DNA of 64,000 nt from Nocardia niwae NBRC 108934 = DSM 45340 (GTDB lineage: Bacteria; Actinomycetota; Actinomycetes; Mycobacteriales; Mycobacteriaceae). Within the stretch, counting starts at the first letter, position 1. Each line of letters starts with the position of its first letter. The stretch lies in the NCBI RefSeq assembly GCF_001613465.1, contig NZ_BDCK01000046.1:18764-82763 (forward strand), in the 5' to 3' direction. The position numbers and the translations under genes are program-made. Below, in pieces: positions 46,715 to 55,106 of this stretch. The notes under the pieces are model-generated. The model was not told the DNA's origin. It made no database searches and saw only the letters and a program-made list of their open reading frames with translations.

Positions 46715-47649
46715 CATTTCAACACCGTGAGCCCGCCTGGGCGACGACCAATACCTGGGACACCCCGGACTGGCGAGTGGACGAACTCGTCGCCGCCAAA
46801 GCCGGGCGCACCGTATCGGTGGTGCTGCCCGCGCTGAACGAGGAACGGACCGTGGCCGACGTGGTGGCCAGCATTCGGCCGCTGCTCGGCACGTTGGTAG
46901 ACGAGCTGATCGTGCTGGACTCCGGGTCCACCGACGCCACCGCGGAGCGGGCGCGCGCCGCGGGCGCCGAAGTGATCAGTCGCGAGCAGGCGGTGCCGGA
47001 ACTGGAGCCGGTCCCCGGCAAGGGCGAGGTGCTGTGGCGCTCCCTCGCGGTGACCAGTGGTGATCTGATCGCGTTCGTCGACTCCGACTTGATCGACCCG
47101 GATCCCGCCTTCGTGCCGAAACTGCTCGGCCCGCTGCTGACGGTCGACGACCTGCATCTGGCCAAGGCCTACTACCGCAGACCGTTGCGGCAGGGCGGCG
47201 CGGTGGACGCGCACGGCGGCGGCCGCGTCACCGAACTGGTCGCTCGCCCTCTGCTGGCGGCGCTGCGGCCGGAACTCTCGCAGGTGTTGCAGCCCCTGGG
47301 CGGGGAATACGCGGGCACCCGCGAACTGCTCGCCTCGGTGCCGTTCGCGCCGGGCTACGGCGTGGAGATCGGGCTGCTGCTGGACACCTACGACCGGCTC
47401 GGCATGTCCGCGATCGGCCAGGTCAATCTGGGCGTGCGTACGCATCGCAATCGGCCGCTGGCCGACCTCGGCGTGATGAGCCGCCAGATTCTCGGTACCG
47501 TGCTCGGCCGCAGCGGCATCCAGGACTCCGGTGCGGCGCTGACCCAGTTCCCCTTGATCGGCGACGAGTTCACCGCCCATCGCACCGAGGTTTCCCTGGC
47601 GGACCGCCCACCGATGAGCACGCTGCGGCCCGCCTGCGCGGCGGCCTGA
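46711..47649 (+). CDS. gpgS: Glucosyl-3-phosphoglycerate synthase
   Basis: The 312-aa GT81 retaining glycosyltransferase has the opening VSVVLPALNEERTVADVV, a DSD metal/nucleotide motif (FVDSDLIDPD) and LGGEYAGTRELL. It transfers glucose from UDP-glucose to 3-phosphoglycerate, the first step of methylglucose lipopolysaccharide synthesis. ATG 46711 overlaps the folP2 stop. Position matches Rv1208. A hairpin follows. Confidence 0.93.
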   Translation: MTFQHREPAWATTNTWDTPDWRVDELVAAKAGRTVSVVLPALNEERTVADVVASIRPLLGTLVDELIVLDSGSTDATAERARAAGAEVISREQAVPELEPVPGKGEVLWRSLAVTSGDLIAFVDSDLIDPDPAFVPKLLGPLLTVDDLHLAKAYYRRPLRQGGAVDAHGGGRVTELVARPLLAALRPELSQVLQPLGGEYAGTRELLASVPFAPGYGVEIGLLLDTYDRLGMSAIGQVNLGVRTHRNRPLADLGVMSRQILGTVLGRSGIQDSGAALTQFPLIGDEFTAHRTEVSLADRPPMSTLRPACAAA

Positions 47650-47650
47650 A

Positions 47651-47674
47651 CCGCGCCGTCACCGCGCGGCGCGG
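47651..47674. terminator. Hairpin between convergent gpgS and next gene
   Basis: CCGCGCCG (47651-47658) and CGGCGCGG (47667-47674) form a perfect 8-bp stem with an 8-nt loop. It starts 2 bp after the gpgS stop and 7 bp before the convergent gene's stop, so it can serve both. Confidence 0.65.
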
Positions 47675-47680
47675 CTACGG

Positions 47681-48016
47681 TCAGGCCTCTTCCGGATGCG
47701 GGTCTCGCATGTATCCCGCTTCGATCAGCGTGCGGAAGGCCGCGTACTTGTAGACGCACTCGGCGGGTTCGCAGATCCGGTGGCGCTGCATGAGTTCGTG
47801 GGCTTCCGCCACGGTGAGCGGCTCGACCGGGACGTGCTGCGGCCTGCCGATGGGGCAGGTCGGCAGCAGGGGCGCGGGCATCCGCTCCGCGAGCGCATGC
47901 TGGGCGACGCCGACCCGGCGCCGCCGGTTCGCCGGTCCATACAGCAACCCGATGGTGGCGACCAGGCTCGCTGCGCCGGCGAGCGAGCAGAGGACGGCGA
48001 TCTGGGTGGCGGTCAC
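47681..48016 (-). CDS. Single-pass membrane protein of unknown function
   Basis: The 111-aa protein has one N-terminal helix (AVLCSLAGAASLVATIGLLYG), a basic RRRR stop-transfer, and a soluble C-terminus with PLTVAEAHELMQRHRICEPAECVYKYAAFRTLIEAGYM, including a C-x4-C pair. GTG 48016 is supported by GAGGAG 8 nt upstream. I think similar proteins are widespread in Nocardia/Rhodococcus, but no function is known to me. Confidence 0.65.
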   Translation of the reverse strand: MTATQIAVLCSLAGAASLVATIGLLYGPANRRRRVGVAQHALAERMPAPLLPTCPIGRPQHVPVEPLTVAEAHELMQRHRICEPAECVYKYAAFRTLIEAGYMRDPHPEEA

Positions 48017-48241
48017 GGCGCTTTCTCCTCTCGGTGGGACGGGCCGGGCAGAGCGTGGCGGGGCCGAAGCGCGAACGCACCGTCACCTATGCATAGTTAA
48101 TTTTCAGCAAATCAAGTGTGGGCCGCGATAGCGCGCCGTGCAAGGTGGAATGGGGCGCTGCCGACGGAGATGTGCGGCTCTGTGTCCGAGTATTCCCGTC
48201 GGACGATGGTCCAATCCGCTCTGCAGGATAACTTCTAGCAA

Positions 48242-49318
48242 TCAGCGGTGGATGGGGCCGTCGATACGGTCGAGCGGGAGGGCGGAAGCGCCGCCGCGCT
48301 CGGCCAGGATCTGCGCGGCGATCGAGATGGCCGTCTCGTCCGGTGTCCGCGCGTCGAGGTCGAGACCGACCGGGCTGCGCAGTCGGCGGAGCTGGTCTTC
48401 TGCGACACCGGCGGCCCGCAGTCGTTCGACGCGCTCGGCGTGCGTCCGGCGGGATCCGAGAGCGCCGACGAAGCCGATGCGCGGGCACGACAGCGCCGTC
48501 ACCAGTGCGGGCACGTCGAATTTGGCGTCGTGGGTGAGCACGCAGACCACGGTGCGCTGGTCGATCCGCCCTGCCGCCTGCTCCGCGCCCAGATACCGGT
48601 GCGGCCAATCCACGACGACCTCGTGGGCGGCGGGGAACCGGGCGGCGGTGGCGAAGGTCTCGCGGGCGTCCACGACGGTCACCCGGTAGCCCAGCGAGCG
48701 GCCGGTGCGGCTGAGCGCGCGCACGAAATCGTTCGCGCCCGCCAGGATCATTCGCGCCGGGGCCGCGAAGACCTGCACGAACGTCCGGGGCCGCGGCGAG
48801 CTGTGCGCCGCGCACTCGTCGGCGCCCACCACGCCGCAGCGGCCCGCGTCGAGCAGCGCCCGCGCGTCGCGGTCGACGCCGTGCCACGGCTCGATGTCAC
48901 CGGGTGTCAGCAGCTTCCATTCGGGTGCGGCGTCCAGGGTGGTCGCCACGGCGACGGGCGAGCCCTCCTGGATCCGCTGCTGTACCGCCGCGAGCAGTGG
49001 GAGCCGCTCGTCCGAGACGCGCTCGACGAACACCTCGATCTCGCCGCCACAGGTCAAGCCAACCGCGGGTCCGTCGGAGTCGGCGTACCCGAACCGATCG
49101 GTCACCGCGTAGCCGCTGTTCAGGACCTCTTGCGCCGACGCGACGACGGCGCCCTCGACGCAGCCGCCGGACAGCGAGCCGTGCACCTCCCCGGACGCGG
49201 TCACGAGCATCGCCGCTCCCGGTTCCCGAGGCCCGGGGCCGGTCACGTCGACTACGCGGGCCAGCGCGACCGGTCCGTGTGGCAGCAGGGTGAGCAATTG
49301 CCCGAGTATCGCGCGCAC
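48242..49318 (-). CDS. XdhC/CoxI-family protein
   Basis: The 358-aa protein has an N-terminal XdhC domain (LVTASGEVHGSLSGGCVEGAVV with the conserved Cys, then VGLTCGGEIEVFVE) and a C-terminal Rossmann domain (FVGALGSRRTHAERVERL). XdhC proteins insert sulphurated molybdenum cofactor into xanthine dehydrogenase/CO dehydrogenase-type enzymes. No molybdoenzyme gene is adjacent, so it acts in trans. GTG 49318 starts it. Confidence 0.87.
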   Translation of the reverse strand: MRAILGQLLTLLPHGPVALARVVDVTGPGPREPGAAMLVTASGEVHGSLSGGCVEGAVVASAQEVLNSGYAVTDRFGYADSDGPAVGLTCGGEIEVFVERVSDERLPLLAAVQQRIQEGSPVAVATTLDAAPEWKLLTPGDIEPWHGVDRDARALLDAGRCGVVGADECAAHSSPRPRTFVQVFAAPARMILAGANDFVRALSRTGRSLGYRVTVVDARETFATAARFPAAHEVVVDWPHRYLGAEQAAGRIDQRTVVCVLTHDAKFDVPALVTALSCPRIGFVGALGSRRTHAERVERLRAAGVAEDQLRRLRSPVGLDLDARTPDETAISIAAQILAERGGASALPLDRIDGPIHR

Positions 49319-49405
49319 CGGAACCGGTCCTTTCCCGAAGGGGTCCGGCCGCAGCGCATCGGGCCCGAGAACAGCCGGCGGATCCCCGCCGTACCGTCAG
49401 CCTAA

Positions 49406-49741
49406 TTATTTGAAGGCTATCCGGCGCGGCGACGACGCCTCGGAAGCCGCGCTCCGTTCGGTTCCGTCGCCGTCCCGGGTGTCGTCGGCGTCGGGGTGTG
49501 GTCGCTCGACGTGCGGACTCGCGGAATCAGCCGCCTCGATGCCGTCGGCTCGCTGCCCGTCCGGCTCCGTTTCGTCGCCCGTCTCGGGCGCGGTGGCCGA
49601 CTCTTCGTCGGCGAGCCGGGCCTGGAGGTCGGCGACGGTCAGGTGCGCCTTCGATCCCGCGGGCCGCAGCAGCAGGCTGAGGAGCAGTCCGAGCAGGCCC
49701 AACGCCAGGACGGCGCCGCCGATGAGCAATAGCGGATTCAC
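49406..49741 (-). CDS. Small membrane protein with acidic tail
   Basis: The 111-aa protein has one N-terminal helix (LLLIGGAVLALGLLGLLLSLLL) followed by a strongly acidic, Ser/Asp/Glu-rich, low-complexity tail (ESATAPETGDETEPDG). GTG 49741 is fixed by AAGGAGG 6 nt upstream; earlier in-frame starts would place charged residues before the helix. It is 22 bp downstream of the next gene in the same direction. Unknown function. Confidence 0.65.
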   Translation of the reverse strand: MNPLLLIGGAVLALGLLGLLLSLLLRPAGSKAHLTVADLQARLADEESATAPETGDETEPDGQRADGIEAADSASPHVERPHPDADDTRDGDGTERSAASEASSPRRIAFK

Positions 49742-49763
49742 GATTTCCTCCTTGCCGGACACC

Positions 49764-50324
49764 TCAGGCGTCCGTTTCGCGGAGTTGCAGATGGGATGGA
49801 ACGGCGTCGGTCTCGAAGTACGCCGTGAAGATCTCGGCCGCCTGCTCGGCGGTGAACAGCTCGTCCGGGTAGACGCGCGGGGTGGGCACGCAGGCCGGGA
49901 CCGGCACATCGACCTCGGGCAGCCCGAGCCGCGCACCGCGAAGGCCCACGGTGAAGCGGTGCGGCCTGCCGTCGACGGCGGTGCGCACCTCCAGGGTCAG
50001 CGCGTCCGCCGAGCCGGTGCACTGCAGATACTCCCGCCCGGGGGCGGAGCTGATCGCGGGGCCGATGTCGGCGGGCCGCATCGGCTCGGCCAGCCGGGTC
50101 ATGTTCACCGAATAGCGGTGGAAGCCGTCCAGCCTGCCCAGCGGGCGCAGAAAGCTGTCGATGGCCTCGTCCGGGCCGAGGAAGACGCGCAACCGGTCGC
50201 TGTAGGTCACCCGGTGGGTGGTCACCGCAGGATCGCCGGGCCGGGCCGCGATGCCGTGCGGCCGGTGCCGGAACACGGAGAGAAGGGACACGGAACTCGC
50301 AGATATCGACTTTCGATTACGCAT
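49764..50324 (-). CDS. Uncharacterised 186-aa protein
   Basis: This soluble mixed alpha/beta protein has recognisable coding character (VTYSDRLRVFLGPDEAIDSFLRP; FTVGLRGARLGLPEVDVPVP; ELFTAEQAAEIFTAYFETD). No signal peptide, catalytic motif or known family is seen. It starts at ATG 50324 and is followed closely by the small acidic-tail membrane protein, so the two are probably co-transcribed. Confidence 0.6.
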   Translation of the reverse strand: MRNRKSISASSVSLLSVFRHRPHGIAARPGDPAVTTHRVTYSDRLRVFLGPDEAIDSFLRPLGRLDGFHRYSVNMTRLAEPMRPADIGPAISSAPGREYLQCTGSADALTLEVRTAVDGRPHRFTVGLRGARLGLPEVDVPVPACVPTPRVYPDELFTAEQAAEIFTAYFETDAVPSHLQLRETDA

Positions 50325-50793
50325 CAGAGTTCACCTATCACATGCGGTTATCGTCCAGCTATTCAATCATCTGTGCATGAACCCGTTCGCGCGAGGTGTG
50401 GTGATCTGGACCACAGTGGAAAAATGGCCGTCTTATTGACGCTGTGGATTCTTGTGAACAGCTTGAACGGTCAGCGGGCTTGCTTCTCGAAGGGCGGTTC
50501 ACTTGATACGCGTAGCGGTCCGTCCCCGAGGTGCATACGCTCTCGAGGGTTTCCACCCATTTGCTGAATCTTGTTGTGCGTGCGGATCGACGCGCCTGTG
50601 ATCACTGGATCCGGCGTGGGTGGTCGAATCCCGCTGTCCGATGGAGGTGCAGCGGTCGCCTGTGGAGTCGGCAGTGTGCACGAGTCGAACGTGGAGCGAG
50701 GGCGTCGCGTCGTCCCCTGCCGCACGGGAACCGGTTCGGGCAGCACGCGATCCGATGTGATCGCGTATGGGCGTCCTCGCACGGAGTCGAGGC
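50325..50793. other. Intergenic region with no convincing gene
   Basis: About 470 bp between the HTH-sensor gene's stop and the start of the uncharacterised gene. The part next to 50324 is AT-rich for this genome and probably holds that gene's promoter. Short frames present (e.g. 50471-50782 minus) lack coding character. No tRNA or repeat was confirmed. Confidence 0.45.
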
Positions 50794-51651
50794 TCAGCGG
50801 CGCACGCCCATTGCGGGAGACCTGTTTTCGGGATCGTGCCGGTAGACCGGCGTGAGCAGTTCGGCCTCCAGAGGTTCGCCCGTGGCACGGTCGAAGCGAC
50901 AGGCGATCAGCACCGAGAACAGGTGGTTGCTCGCCCGCTCGTGCAGCGTGGCCAGCCGGGTGGCGAGCAGCCGGATCGCGCCGAGCGAGCCGGGCGGATG
51001 CATGCCGTCGATCATCAATACGCTGCCCCGCCCGTCGGGCCGGGGAAGCCTGCCCAGATACGCGATGTCGTGCGGTTCGGGGCCGCCCGGCCGGTACACC
51101 CGGCGGGCCGCCCGGTCCTCGATTCCGCGGCGCGCGTCACCCATTCTCGCCACCGCGCGGCGCAATCGCGGATCGGCGGCGACCAGATGGCGCAGACTCG
51201 GGGACAGTTCCGGGCCGCCGAGCACGATCAGCCCATCCCGAAGCAGGTCGATCGGGCGGCCCGGTAGGAAATGCTCGACCGCGACACTGAAGCCGAGTTC
51301 GCGGAGGAGCTCGGCCAATCGCTGCGGCGCAGCGGGATCGGGCGCGCCGATCACCCGCCCGGCGCGCACCTCGGGGACGAGCACGGTGAGCGAACCATGC
51401 CCGAAGAACAGTCCTTCCGGCGCGGGTCCCTGGGTACTCACCTGATGGATGCGGGCCCGGGAAAGGCCCGCCGCCGCACCGATTCTCGCGAACGTCCAGC
51501 CTTCGGCATGGAGCTCCCGGATCACGGCACGCCGAATCCTGGTCAGTTCGTTGATGGTCTGCTGGGCCGCCGCCACCCCGTCGGTGGCCGCTTTCAGTCG
51601 CTCGACCTTGTCCTCGATCGCGAACACGCGCGCCACGTCATCGGCCGACAT
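50794..51651 (-). CDS. HTH protein with actinobacterial sensor-like C-terminal domain
   Basis: The 285-aa protein has an N-terminal sigma-factor-like HTH (IRRAVIRELHAEGWTFARIGAAAGLSRARIHQV). A ~180-residue C-terminal domain opens GHGSLTVLVPEV and contains LIVLGGPELSPSLRHLVAADP, then AYLGRLPRPDGRGSVLMIDGMHPPGSLGAIRLL. I recall this YLGRLPRPDGxGS...GxHxxGSLG domain from many Streptomyces proteins attached to regulators, without known ligand. It resembles a Rossmann-like sensor. It probably regulates genes in response to a small molecule or stress. Confidence 0.65.
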   Translation of the reverse strand: MSADDVARVFAIEDKVERLKAATDGVAAAQQTINELTRIRRAVIRELHAEGWTFARIGAAAGLSRARIHQVSTQGPAPEGLFFGHGSLTVLVPEVRAGRVIGAPDPAAPQRLAELLRELGFSVAVEHFLPGRPIDLLRDGLIVLGGPELSPSLRHLVAADPRLRRAVARMGDARRGIEDRAARRVYRPGGPEPHDIAYLGRLPRPDGRGSVLMIDGMHPPGSLGAIRLLATRLATLHERASNHLFSVLIACRFDRATGEPLEAELLTPVYRHDPENRSPAMGVRR

Positions 51652-51703
51652 GTGCGAAGTCTAGACAGCTGAACAGCGCAATGCGTCTAGTCTTCTTGAC
51701 GAA

Positions 51704-52120
51704 TCAGGTGGCGTCGGTGTCGATCGGAGGACGTTCGTTGCGGTCCAACGGCTTATCCAGCTTGGGCATCGGGTAGTCCGGCATCCCGCTGTTCGTGCTG
51801 TACAGGTCCTTCGAATCGGGTAGTGCGCTGTCGAAATCCCGGAACAGCGAATCGTCACCGTTGAGAAGGTGTTTGGTGACCATCGCCCGTGGAGTCATGC
51901 CGCGCAGTTCGTTCAGGTCGGCCAGCGGCTTGCGCAGGTCGTCGAACTCCGGCCCGAGCTCCTGACGCAACTGCGAAGTGGCGCCGCTCGCGTAATCGCG
52001 CACCTGTCGCAGACTGCGCGTGGTCCAGCGCACGGCACCGGGCAAGCGCTCCGGGCCGAGGATCACGAGGGCGGCGACGAGCAGGATGACCATCTCGCTC
52101 CAGCCGATGTTGCTGAACAC
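51704..52120 (-). CDS. tatB: Sec-independent translocase subunit TatB
   Basis: The 138-aa protein has the classic TatA/B N-terminus MFSNIGWSEMVILLVAALVILGPERLPGA followed by an amphipathic helix and a longer acidic C-terminus typical of TatB. It works with TatA/TatC (not in this window) to export folded proteins such as the Rv2525c-like protein at 13228. It lies 33 bp downstream of htrA, as in Rv1223-Rv1224. Confidence 0.93.
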   Translation of the reverse strand: MFSNIGWSEMVILLVAALVILGPERLPGAVRWTTRSLRQVRDYASGATSQLRQELGPEFDDLRKPLADLNELRGMTPRAMVTKHLLNGDDSLFRDFDSALPDSKDLYSTNSGMPDYPMPKLDKPLDRNERPPIDTDAT

Positions 52121-52153
52121 GTAACCAGGCTACCTGGCGATCCGACCTGCGGT

Positions 52154-53692
52154 TCAGTCGGATTCCAGGGTCACCGGCACGTCCACTTGCCTGCCATCGC
52201 GGATCAACTGCACGTTCACCGTTTCACCGATCTTGCGCGACTGCACCGCGACGACCAGTTCGTCGGGACCGGTGACCTCGCGATCGCCGACCTTCACGAT
52301 CACGTCGCCCTCCACGATCCCGGCCCGTGCCGCGGGACCGCCGGCCACGACGTCCGCCACCGCCGCGCCGCTCATCACCTCGTTGGCTACCTGCTTGGTC
52401 CGCGCGCTCAGGCCGATGGTCGGATGGTGCATGACACCGTCGCGGATCAAGGTCTGCGCGACCTCGATCATCTTGTCCACCGGGATCGCGAAGCCGAGGC
52501 CGACCGAGCCGCCGGTCTCGCTGCGGATGGCGGTGTTGATGCCGATGACCCGGCCGTCCATGTCCACCAGCGCGCCGCCGGAGTTACCCGGGTTGATCGA
52601 TGCGTCGGTCTGCACGGCGTCGATCACGGCCTTGGTGTCGCTGCCCTCGCCCTCCAGCTTCACCGGGCGGTGCAGGGCGCTGACGATGCCGGAGGTGACC
52701 GTCTTGCTCAGCCCGAGCGGCGAACCGATGGCCAGCACGTCGTCGCCGACCTGGACGTTGCCGGACTTGCCCAGCTGGGCGACGGTGAGATTCTTCACAT
52801 CGACCTTCAGTACGGCGAGGTCGGTCTTCGGGTCGCGGCCGACGATCTGGGCGGGCACCCGGGTGCCGTCGGAGAACTGCACCTGGATCGCGGACCGGTT
52901 GGTCTTGTCCTGGGCGGCCATCGAGATGACGTGATTGTTCGTGACCACGTAGCCGCCGCCGTCGATCACCACGCCGGAGCCGGTGGCGCCGTTGTCGCCG
53001 ACGGTCACCCGGATAGAGACGACCGAGGGCAGCACGGCGTTGGCGACCTGGGCGATCAGGCCGTGCGGGCGGGTGCCGTCGCCGGTCTGCTCGAGGGCGA
53101 CCTTGCGTGAGGTGAGCGTCGAGGCGGTCTCCGCGGTCAATCGCCCGACCAAACCCCCGAGCAGGCCGATGACGACGGCGACGAGCGCGAGCAGGGCCAG
53201 CGCCTTGGGCGCGACCCGGGAGCCGAACAGCACTTCGCGGGCGCTCAGCTTCTCGGCCTGCGGAAGGGTCTGCGGCTTGGGCGTGGGCACCGCGGGGGCG
53301 CCGAGTCGGGCGAGCGCCTCGGGATCACGCCAGGGATCGGCGGGGCCGGCCACCGGGGCCGGACCGTCGGCCGCGTCGGGATCGCGCTGGAGGAGTTCGC
53401 TGGAGCCTTCCGGGCGGCCGAAGGCCTCGGCCAGCACCGCGTCGGGCGGACGATTCTGCAGTTCGGGACCGGATTGCGCGGCCGGACCCGCCTTGCGCGG
53501 TGGCAGCGGCTCGGCGAACGAACCGGAGAGGCCGGACGGCCTGCGGAAGGCGCGCGCGGTGTGCGTGTCGACATGGGGCCGGTAGACCGGGCGCGGGCCG
53601 AGCACGGGTGCGTCCGGTGGACGGAGATTCCCGCGGTTGGCCGCCGAATCCGAGGTGTCGGCCGATCCGGAATTCGTCGATTCGGTGGTCAC
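52154..53692 (-). CDS. htrA: Membrane-anchored serine protease HtrA
   Basis: The 512-aa S1C protease has a ~155-residue Pro-rich cytoplasmic region and one membrane helix (LALLALVAVVIGLLGGLVG). A trypsin-like domain follows with catalytic His254 (NNHV), Asp291 (KTDLAV) and Ser371 (GNSGG), then a C-terminal PDZ domain. It degrades or chaperones damaged envelope proteins. In M. tuberculosis, HtrA (Rv1223) acts in the SigE network. It starts 10 bp after rseA. Confidence 0.94.
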   Translation of the reverse strand: MTTESTNSGSADTSDSAANRGNLRPPDAPVLGPRPVYRPHVDTHTARAFRRPSGLSGSFAEPLPPRKAGPAAQSGPELQNRPPDAVLAEAFGRPEGSSELLQRDPDAADGPAPVAGPADPWRDPEALARLGAPAVPTPKPQTLPQAEKLSAREVLFGSRVAPKALALLALVAVVIGLLGGLVGRLTAETASTLTSRKVALEQTGDGTRPHGLIAQVANAVLPSVVSIRVTVGDNGATGSGVVIDGGGYVVTNNHVISMAAQDKTNRSAIQVQFSDGTRVPAQIVGRDPKTDLAVLKVDVKNLTVAQLGKSGNVQVGDDVLAIGSPLGLSKTVTSGIVSALHRPVKLEGEGSDTKAVIDAVQTDASINPGNSGGALVDMDGRVIGINTAIRSETGGSVGLGFAIPVDKMIEVAQTLIRDGVMHHPTIGLSARTKQVANEVMSGAAVADVVAGGPAARAGIVEGDVIVKVGDREVTGPDELVVAVQSRKIGETVNVQLIRDGRQVDVPVTLESD

Positions 53693-53702
53693 TCGGAAAA
53701 CT

Positions 53703-54101
53703 CTACTTGCGCCACCACGTTGTCCACCGGGTCGCGGTGAACGAATCGGTCAGAAACCCGAAAACCGCCTCGTTGCGCCCGGTCTGACCGGAGGCCGGCG
53801 AGGGCGCGCTGCCGCTGGAAGCGGCGCCCGGCAGTTCCGCGAGCGGAATTCTGGTCAAGCTGTCGTGCAGCCCGGTCGGGATCGCGACCTGGCCCGCGTG
53901 CCGCAACGCGATGCGCGCCTGTTGCTGGGCATCGACCTCCGCGGCGCACTCGGGACACAGCGAGAGGTGCTGAGCGGCACGCAGGTAGGCGTTCATCCGC
54001 AGCTCACCGTCCACGTACGCCGCGACCGCCTCACTCGCCAGATGCTCAGTGGGGCGAAAACGGGGCGGACGACGACCGGACGTGCTGGAGTCGCCACTCA
54101 T
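53703..54101 (-). CDS. rseA: Zinc-containing anti-sigma factor RseA
   Basis: The 132-aa cytoplasmic protein has a ZAS motif His45-x3-Cys49-x2-Cys52 (QHLSLCPEC) after an N-terminal helix that contacts the sigma factor. It binds SigE and releases it upon oxidation or phosphorylation-triggered proteolysis. It lies between sigE and htrA. Position matches Rv1222. Confidence 0.92.
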   Translation of the reverse strand: MSGDSSTSGRRPPRFRPTEHLASEAVAAYVDGELRMNAYLRAAQHLSLCPECAAEVDAQQQARIALRHAGQVAIPTGLHDSLTRIPLAELPGAASSGSAPSPASGQTGRNEAVFGFLTDSFTATRWTTWWRK

Positions 54102-54162
54102 TCGGTGCTCACCCTTTCAACCGACATCGACCGGTGTTCGGGCGATGCCGGCGTCCGACGAA

Positions 54163-54822
54163 TCACCCTATGTTCGCGTCAGCGGCGAACCGCTGCTCAC
54201 TTCCATTATGCGCAAGGTAGTCGCGCAGGGCCTGGCGTCCACGGTGGATCCGACTGCGCACAGTGCCCAGTTTCACGCCGAGCGTAGCGCCGATCTCCTC
54301 GTAGGACAGCCCCTCGATGTCACACAGGACCACGGCCGCGCGGAACTCCGGCGCGAGCGAATCCAGGGCCGATTGCAGGTCCGGATCCAGCCGGGCGTCG
54401 TGGTATGCCTGCTCCGGCCCGGGGCCCTCGGCGGGCACGCGGTCGTAGTCCTCGGGCAGCGCTTCCATCCTGATCCGGTTACGGCGGCGGACCATGTCCA
54501 GGAACAGGTTGGTGGTGATGCGGTGCAGCCACCCCTCGAAGGTGCCCGGCTGGTAGTTCGACAGCGAACGGAAGACCCGGATGAACGTCTCCTGGGTGAG
54601 GTCCTCCGCGTCCTGCGCGTCGCCGGACAGGCGGTAGGCCAGGCGATAGACCCGGTCGGCGTGCTCGCGGACGAGTTCGTCCCAAGTGGGCATCGCCGAC
54701 CGGTCCCCGGTGGCATCGAAGGCAGCAGTCCCGGTCAGCTCGACCGCGTCCTCGACGGAATCGGCTTCGACCGGCAGGATCTGCTCGGGCAGGGTGGCGT
54801 ATTCGCGCGCCGCATCGACCAT
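54163..54822 (-). CDS. sigE: ECF sigma factor SigE
   Basis: The protein (219 aa from ATG 54822) has region 2 (REHADRVYRLAYRLSGDAQDAEDLTQETFIRVFRSL, GWLHRITTNLFLDMVRRR) and region 4 (AVVLCDIEGLSYEEIGATLGVKLGTVRSRIHRGRQALRDYL), almost identical to M. tuberculosis SigE. A TTG start at 54906 is in frame but lies inside the -10 element of the SigE-type promoter, so it cannot be used from that transcript. ATG 54822 has AGGAGGT about 13 nt upstream; GTG 54891 remains possible. Confidence 0.93.
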   Translation of the reverse strand: MVDAAREYATLPEQILPVEADSVEDAVELTGTAAFDATGDRSAMPTWDELVREHADRVYRLAYRLSGDAQDAEDLTQETFIRVFRSLSNYQPGTFEGWLHRITTNLFLDMVRRRNRIRMEALPEDYDRVPAEGPGPEQAYHDARLDPDLQSALDSLAPEFRAAVVLCDIEGLSYEEIGATLGVKLGTVRSRIHRGRQALRDYLAHNGSEQRFAADANIG

Positions 54823-54903
54823 GTGGATGGGGCTACCTCCTACTAGGGACCGCAAACGTCGGGACTCGCTCGGTCCGGGTCTGCGGACCGTCACGTAGGG
54901 ATA

Positions 54904-54931
54904 CAACCGACAACCGGTATGTCGTTGTTCC
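54904..54931 (-). promoter_or_regulatory. SigE-type autoregulatory promoter
   Basis: On the minus strand GGAAC (54931-54927) and GTTG (54907-54904) are separated by 19 nt, the consensus for SigE/SigH-class ECF promoters. It precedes sigE itself, suggesting positive autoregulation of sigE-rseA-htrA-tatB. It also excludes the longest annotated-style start. Confidence 0.6.
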
Positions 54932-55106
54932 CGCGTCCCGTGTAAACACGGTCGGTGGTCTTGCGTTGCCCATACTCTTTCTGGTCCTGATATGGCCGGG
55001 TTATGGAGATCCTGAGGGTCACCTGAGAAAACCGGCGGCGGAAATGGCGGGCGGCGCGTGTTGTCCGGAACGCCGAGATCACCCGCCCGGCGTTAGCCTC
55101 ATACCC

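Noticed and set aside
50621..50634. T-loop-like GGTCGAATCCCGC suggesting a tRNA
   Set aside because: No acceptor stem, D-arm or anticodon arm could be folded around it.
50471..50782. 103-aa minus-strand ORF in the gap after the HTH-sensor gene
   Set aside because: Pro/Arg/Thr-rich with no ribosome site, hydrophobic core or motif; not distinguishable from chance.
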